From Cladobotryum mycophilum (lineage: Eukaryota; Ascomycota; Sordariomycetes; Hypocreales; Hypocreaceae), in assembly GCA_036429605.1 (NCBI GenBank), contig JAVFKD010000002.1:2170001-2234000 (forward strand): a stretch of DNA of 64,000 nucleotides. The letters run 5' to 3'. The translations under genes and the position numbers were made by a program. Numbering within the stretch: position 1 is the stretch's first letter; every line of letters begins with the position of its first letter. Below the pieces are notes generated by a model. That model had not been told where the DNA came from, ran no database searches, and worked only from the letters and a program-made list of their open reading frames with translations. Shown here in pieces: positions 58,722-64,000 of the stretch.

Positions 58722-58731
58722 ATGGCGTCAT
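58722..58731. promoter_or_regulatory. CYS3/MetR-type binding site ATGGCGTCAT
   Basis: Second perfect match to ATGRYRYCAT, about 320 bases from the first in the same divergent promoter. Confidence 0.55.
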
Positions 58732-59655
58732 TGTACCCGCCACTCGCACAATGAAGAGCGGGTGATAAGAGAAGCTACATCATGATGCGCGGCTCAACAG
58801 TGGTACAGATGATTTGTGACAGCAGAGATTGATTCAAATCACTACGTTTGCCGGACAATAAATGATTGTTAGCGTAAACTAGTGATTCGTCTCATCCTCA
58901 TGACAGCTCCTCTCATTAAGCTCATGGGGTGAAGTCGTGTAAGTCAGCCGTGTGGGCCTCACTCGGCATCCAATATCGCTCGAGTCAGGCCATTTATAAA
59001 CAAAGATGATTAGAGATCTCTTGGCCGATAGCGCCAAGACTTCTCAAGTACAGCATATACGCGACCTTCCTCCCGGGGAAGCGATCTGGTATACCGGCCA
59101 TCCGAACAGGCTCCATTATGATGAATGCCAAGCGGGGAAACATGAGACCAAGTTTTGCTCGTTCTGCCGGAGCCGGTGAACCAAAGAATGACCTTGGACC
59201 CTGTGTAAGTTTTGATACGAGTAGCCACCGTAATGCTCCAAGATTCAGGAATCAATGTGGCCCTGATGGCAACATCTCGAGCAGATCAACATAACTTAGC
59301 CCCCATCTTCATCCTATCATAGTTTGCTGATTTAGCCAATATTGCGCATCCTGAGCGAAATGCAAATCATCCTATTGGCGCCCAGACAGCAAGGGATAAC
59401 AATCCCTGGTCTAACGTGCTTCGAGTCTAGCCCATCCGTCGTGATCGCGTGGATTGTTCTCATCATCCAAACCTGCGATAGTCCAACGCCCGATATCGTT
59501 CTCGACCTTTCTCTAGCCAAACCTCACGAATCTCAATCATTAATCATAGAAAAGTTCCAGACTATATAAGCCTTCTGAGACCAGATATCATGATAATCAT
59601 CTGAGACAAGAACAGGAAGCCAAATTGCTCGAACCAAGCATCTAGTACTGCCATC

Positions 59656-61941
59656 ATGGCGACCGTCCTATCCAAGAATGCCGACTCTGGCAAAGCCGTG
59701 TCTTCTATATCGGCAACATCGCTCGATAGCGGCTCTCCGCCTCTTGGAGCGCCTGTGGCTCATAGAACCTCATGGTTTCAGCGAAGTGTCTCTGTTGATA
59801 AGGATGCAATTGCAACTCAGGTGTGTACCTTTGTCAATTTAAGTTTTGCGGCATATCTTCTGACCGCGGACTTAGTTGAGCGTTTTCGATGACGCAGATA
59901 CAGCCGAGAAATATTATCCTCGATCAGATTGGTATGTCCGACAACGGCTTTTGTTAACTCTAGATAGCCTCGAAGTGACTTGTCTTAACTAATTGTTTGC
60001 ATACAGGGAGAACATCCACCGATTTGATCCTTCATTTCGATGGACTTGGCGAGAAGAATTTCGCCTTGTACGCAAGATGGATCTTTATATTATGATCTGG
60101 GCATGTATTATGTTCATGGCCCTAGAACTAGACCGAGCCAACATCAGTCAAGCCCTGACTGACGACTTTCTTCCTGATCTTCACATGAATACGAATGGTA
60201 TGTTCTTTCTAATTGTGCATATAGCCTCCTTGGTACTAATCTCATCAAGACTATAATTTGGGAAATACCGTCTTCAAACTCAGCTTTCTTCTCGCCGAAC
60301 TTCCTTCGCAACTCGTGTCCAAGTGGCTGGGCCCCGATCGATGGATCCCCATGCAAATGTCCCTTTGGAGCATCGTCGCAGGATCTCAATTCTGGATTTC
60401 CGGCCGCCAATCATTCCTCATTACTCGCGCGCTGCTTGGCATCCTTCAAGGAGGCTTCATCCCTGATGTAACTACCCAACTCGGCCCAACTGGCCACTGA
60501 GTCTACCTGCATAGACTAACACAGTAACAAGATTGTCATTTACTTGTCCTATTTCTATACACATTCCGAGCTGTCGATCAGACTGGGATTCTTCTGGACG
60601 GCTATGAGTTTCGCAGACATCCTTTCCGCGCTGTTGGCCTACGGCTTACTACACATGCGAGGCATCGCCGATCGCGCGGGATGGAGGTGGCTGTTCTTGC
60701 TTGAGGTAAGTGACTCTTTAACACATGGCAAAGAGACAAGCGCATGGATCTGATCAATTATTCTAGGGACTATTCACTTTGCTGGTTGGTATTCTTTCAT
60801 GGCTCCTCATGCCCGCCGGGCCTTGCCAGACAGCCAGTTGGTTCAGAGGAAAATCGGGATGGTTCTCCGAGAGGTATGTCCCCTCCTGCATACTCAGAAA
60901 ATTCACTTCTAACGCAAAACATAGAGAAGAAAAGCTCATCGTCAATCGTGTCATTCGTGAAGACCCCAGCAAGAGCACCATGCACAATCGCGAGCCCGTC
61001 ACACCGAAGCTACTGTGGCAAAGCCTCAAGGACTACGATATGTGGTAGGTCTTAACAAACTTCCATATGCTCGCATCCCGTCATCTAATTTAATAATAAA
61101 AATAGGCCAATTTATATCCTAGGACTCATCTTCCAGATTCCTGCGACGCCGGAATCGAATTATCTTACTGTTACTCTGAAGGGACTCGGCTTTGGAACCT
61201 TCACAACCAACCTTCTCACCATTCCGCAGACTGTTCTTCACAGTGAGTCTCAACGCTATGCAGTCCATCTCTCACGAACGTTGTAACTAATACATTATGA
61301 AGTGATTACTATGCTCGCACTCACATATATTGCGGAGATCTGGAACGAGCTCACACTCACCTCATTGATGGGTCAAATCTGGTTGCTGCCATTCCTCATT
61401 TACCTCAACGTTGTCGACACCACAACGGTTAACAAATGGGTGCTTTGGGCTATCATTTCTTTGCTTCTTGCTTATCCAAATGGTAAGCTCAATTCACGAT
61501 TCTCTTCAAAGTGTTACAGAAAGCTAACCATGGTGTAGCCCATCCAATCCAAGTGGCATGGAATTCGCGAAACTCAAACGCTGTGCGGTTGCGAACCGTC
61601 TCTGCTGCTTGCTACAACATGTTTGTGCAGGCCGGCGGCATCATATCCGCAAACATCTACCGTAAAGGTGAGCAATACTCCTCTCTATAATCCACTACAT
61701 CAAGCATGCTAACATTAGATTTACAGACGATGCGCCACGGTACGTCCGCGGTAACCGTCAACTCCTCGCCATCCTCTGCATGAACATTTTCGTGTACTTC
61801 TTCACCAAGGCATACTACGTCTCGCGTAATCGCTCCAGGGACAAGAAATGGGATGCTATGACAGAAGAGCAGAGACTGGACTACCTGGCGACGACCACAG
61901 ATGAAGGTAACAAGAGACTTGACTTCCGCTTTCAGCATTAG
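59656..61941 (+). CDS. MFS transporter, anion:cation symporter (ACS) family
   Basis: About ten exons from ATG 59656; early junctions checked are 59656-59820, 59876-59931, 60007-60197 and from 60250. A cytosolic N-terminus leads to YYPRSDWENIHRFDPSFRWTWREEFRLVRKMDLYIMIW and the first helix. Family marks: ALELDRANISQALTDDF, LSFLLAELPSQLVSKWLGPDRWIPMQM, FLITRALLGILQGGFIPD, YLSYFYTHSELSIRLGFFW, and later helices ILGLIFQIPATPESNYL, LLPFLIYL and YNMFVQAGGIISANIYR. The tail ends DFRFQH. Members of this Dal5/Seo1/Soa1 group import organic acids, vitamins or sulfur compounds. Position opposite the TauD-family enzyme and the CYS3-type sites suggest sulfonate or sulfate-ester uptake. The substrate is inferred. 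Every exon examined is open. Confidence 0.88.
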
Positions 61942-62179
61942 TTTTATCTGGCACGTTATAAGAGCGCAGCGTGCTAGGTTTCGGTCATTTAGAATTTGAG
62001 AGGCATATGAAAGTGCTAGATATATAGTTTTATGAATCATAAAATAGTTCTTAGGGTCGCTTCGCCAGAACTTCATTCGATATCTTATGGCTCCCAAAAG
62101 ATTTATAAGTAGTTTTAACCTTTAACTTTATATATAAAACTTATACTTTAATTCATCTTATTATGACCTTATAATCTTC
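61942..62179. other. Transporter 3' flank
   Basis: AT-rich with TATATAAAACTTATA-like stretches. No gene seen. Confidence 0.4.
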
Positions 62180-62372
62180 ACACAAAGAGGCTCAAACACA
62201 AGTATAATAGGTTGCTCCAGCCTAGCACTGATCTGTTTGGTGTATATATAATTTTCTATAAAAAATAGCTGCTAAAGTAATAAATAGATAAAGGCTACGA
62301 ATAGATGAAAGGAAACATGGCCTACCAGCGGAAAATATCAGATTCATTAAGCAGTTTTGAGCAAAGGACAGA
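62180..62372 (-). repeat. Diverged repeat, copy B (matches copy A at 46971-47170)
   Basis: Same orientation as copy A. It lacks a 6-base piece present in A near the right end and carries more A/T at variable sites. The coding-like frame of copy A is interrupted here. Confidence 0.7.
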
Positions 62373-62682
62373 TCCCCAGTCCCGGTTGGCCCTAGACAAT
62401 TGGAAAGACTAGAGATCGCTCAAGATCTTGATAGGCGTGTTGAAGACCTTGCGAAATGGATATTTGATGACACACGACATCATTCGGAGAGACTAATCTA
62501 GTTTTATACGATGTCATTGAGGAGTACTTGAAGTGATGAGACGACTGCTTTCGACAAATACTGTGGTTTAACGAAAGAAACTTTCATAACATAATAAATA
62601 GCCTTATTACCCCGACTCCGGCTCCTTGTGTATGTAATCGCCGAAACCAAAGTTTGAGATGATTTCAGCATCTACCCCTACT
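62373..62682. other. Spacer with a short broken coding-like tract
   Basis: The plus strand at about 62395-62470 reads like a helical peptide fragment (QLERLEIAQDLDRRVEDLAKW) but has no start and stops quickly. No gene is called. Confidence 0.3.
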
Positions 62683-64000
62683 TCAGTGATAAGATAAGCG
62701 ACAGTCCCCCCTATTCTTACGATCTATGACAGAATATTCCTCAGGATCTTCCTCAGGATCTTCCCAAGGATTTTTCCAAGGATCTTCCGGTCGATGTGGC
62801 GGCGGATGTGGCGGCGGATGCGGCTTGCTTTGCCGGAGGGCATCCACTGTTCGTTCTTTTCCGACTTTCTTGACCATAGCCTTGACAATATTGAGATGTC
62901 CATAGAAGACAGCGCAAGCAAGCGCGCTTCCATAAGGACCAACAGATGAGATCATGGTAGGATCTGCCCCAGCTGCCAGCAGAAAGTTCGGTAATTCTTC
63001 ATCGTCCCAGCTTAGAGCCGCCTCAAATGCGCTGCCGTACTCGCCGATCTTCAAAGGTAGATTGACGTCTGCGCCGTGATCAAGGAGCGTTTGAATAACG
63101 CGAGTTTGGCCACCCCATGGCGGCTCGCCCGCAGCTGCAGCCAGAGCGCTTCCATAGCACCCCCACTCTGCAACAAAATTCACGTCTGCTCCTGCCTTTA
63201 GAACAACCTCAACTGCCCACACCTCGCACGCCTTCGCGCATAAAATCAATAGGGACGCATGCTGGTACAGGTTCTCATGATCCCAATTGTATCTCTCCCA
63301 GTCCCTGCGTATCGGCGCATCCACACCAATGGTCCCCACAATCCACTCAAACAGATCATGGTCTCTCTTGTTCAGTACAATATCAATGGCATTTTCCTGT
63401 CGGGTGGAGTAGCTATTGCTGAAATAGGTGATGTAGCTATGCAAGTCAGCTTTTTTCTTTGACAAGAAATTTGAAAAATTCTTGGTTCTTCTTGCTAGCT
63501 GCCCTCTGGAGTGCTGCAGCGTATCTATTAGCACGTGGGTCATCGACCCCGATCAAACCCGTCAAATGTTTGCACATCGCCATGCAATTGCCTATAAATG
63601 CACTTTCTAGTGCGGTCACAGGCCCATTGCGGCTGCGATATTCCTCTAGCGCAAGCTGTTTAATCGTCCGAGTTTCAAGCCACCAGTCATGCAAGACGTA
63701 GAAAAACCCGAATCGACATATAGTTAGGAGCGGAGTGCTGCTTGGTCCCGTGTAACCATAGATAACACATCGGCGCATAGTGGAGGGCATATCATCAGCA
63801 GATGCCACGTGCGTCAAGATATGGATCCATTCTTGATATTGGGTGCTGCTCTGTTCCGGTGAGCCAAGAAACCCTTTGAGTGTTGCTGTAAGTTCGGCGG
63901 CCTCCTCCGCATGAGCCTCGTTGTTGGAGCCCAGCCACCTATCATATCTCTCAACGTGTAACGGCCATATATTCAAAGCATACGCACAGAAAAATCGTCT
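62683..64000 (-). CDS. Ankyrin-repeat protein, probably the C-terminal part of a NACHT-ankyrin protein; partial
   Basis: The frame is open to the right edge (RFFCAYALNIWPLHVERYDRW), so the gene starts outside the window. The YAxxxWPxHVxxY phrase resembles the helical link between NACHT and ankyrin parts of fungal STAND proteins. After a helical region (about 63480-63970) come ankyrin units (LLILCAKACEVWAVEVVLKAGADVNFVAEWGCYGSALAAAA; VIQTLLDHGADVNLPLKIGEYGSAFEAAL; LPNFLLAAGADPTMISSVGPYGSALACAV; HLNIVKAMVKKV). The tail is Pro/His/Glu-rich with a PPHPPPH and WKNPWEDPEEDPEE pattern, ending at 62683. The frame breaks in T6 at 63451-63456 (A6 on the coding strand). One base fewer joins FFKFLVKEK to ADLHSYITYFSNSY. 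Confidence 0.72.

Larger units (their letters stand above)
57776..59655. promoter_or_regulatory. Shared promoter of dioxygenase and transporter
   Basis: 1.88 kb between divergent start codons, without a supported gene. It contains two perfect CYS3-type sites, listed separately, and near-matches at about 58061-58070 and 58366-58375 that each differ at one fixed position. Confidence 0.55.

Noticed and set aside
1..64000. CRISPR arrays, bacterial operons, rRNA
   Set aside because: Spliceosomal introns and eukaryotic gene families throughout; no regularly spaced direct repeats seen.

Overview
The window is nuclear DNA of a filamentous ascomycete. Short introns with GTRNGT donors, CTRAC-type branch sites and YAG acceptors interrupt most genes. 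The gene set (mitochondrial OTC, fungal KH and DENN proteins, mL61, Ypi1, GH15-CBM20 glucoamylase, PL20 glucuronan lyase) is typical of Sordariomycetes. From memory, the glucoamylase signal peptide is almost that of Trichoderma gla1, so I infer Hypocreales, probably Hypocreaceae. No rRNA, tRNA or CRISPR was recognised.

Layout. From 1 to about 43.5 kb the window is mostly a conserved housekeeping block: a DENN Rab-GEF (partial at the left edge), a gene-free stretch of about 5 kb, a TRAPPC13-like subunit, a KHDC4-like KH protein, the acetolactate synthase regulatory subunit (ILV6), ornithine carbamoyltransferase, a secreted PL20 lyase, a Tag1-like vacuolar membrane protein, Snu66/SART1, a secreted glucoamylase, alpha-SNAP (Sec17), a mitochondrial GatC-like protein, Ypi1, two broken accessory genes (an F-box-type gene and a protein-kinase-like gene), the YqeH-type mitochondrial GTPase Gep3, mitoribosomal mL61 and a HECT E3 ligase. 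Several genes serve mitochondria (ILV6, OTC, GatC-like, Gep3, mL61), but nothing suggests an operon-like unit.

From about 43.5 kb to the right edge the DNA is accessory. An AT-rich stretch carries a decaying C2H2 zinc-finger gene and a repeat whose second copy lies 15 kb away; the differences look like repeat-induced point mutation. A large reducing polyketide synthase gene (KS-AT-DH-ER-KR-ACP-TE) follows. Its ketosynthase is split by a 197-bp palindromic element with 79-bp perfect terminal inverted repeats starting CAGGG and an 8-bp target duplication, which is a hAT-type MITE. The PKS also has two single-base frame breaks. Next is a divergent pair, a TauD-family 2-oxoglutarate dioxygenase and an ACS-family MFS transporter. 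Their shared promoter holds two perfect matches to the CYS3 sulfur-regulator consensus ATGRYRYCAT, pointing to a sulfonate uptake and desulfonation module. The right edge holds part of an ankyrin (probably NACHT-ankyrin) protein.

Quality note. Five otherwise well-conserved reading frames (DENN, KHDC4-like, Tag1-like, Gep3, ankyrin) are each broken by one base inside a homopolymer of 5-6 bases. Allowing that single base restores a coherent frame through the whole gene every time, so sequencing error is more likely than real gene death. The PKS, F-box and kinase-like lesions are of other kinds and look real.
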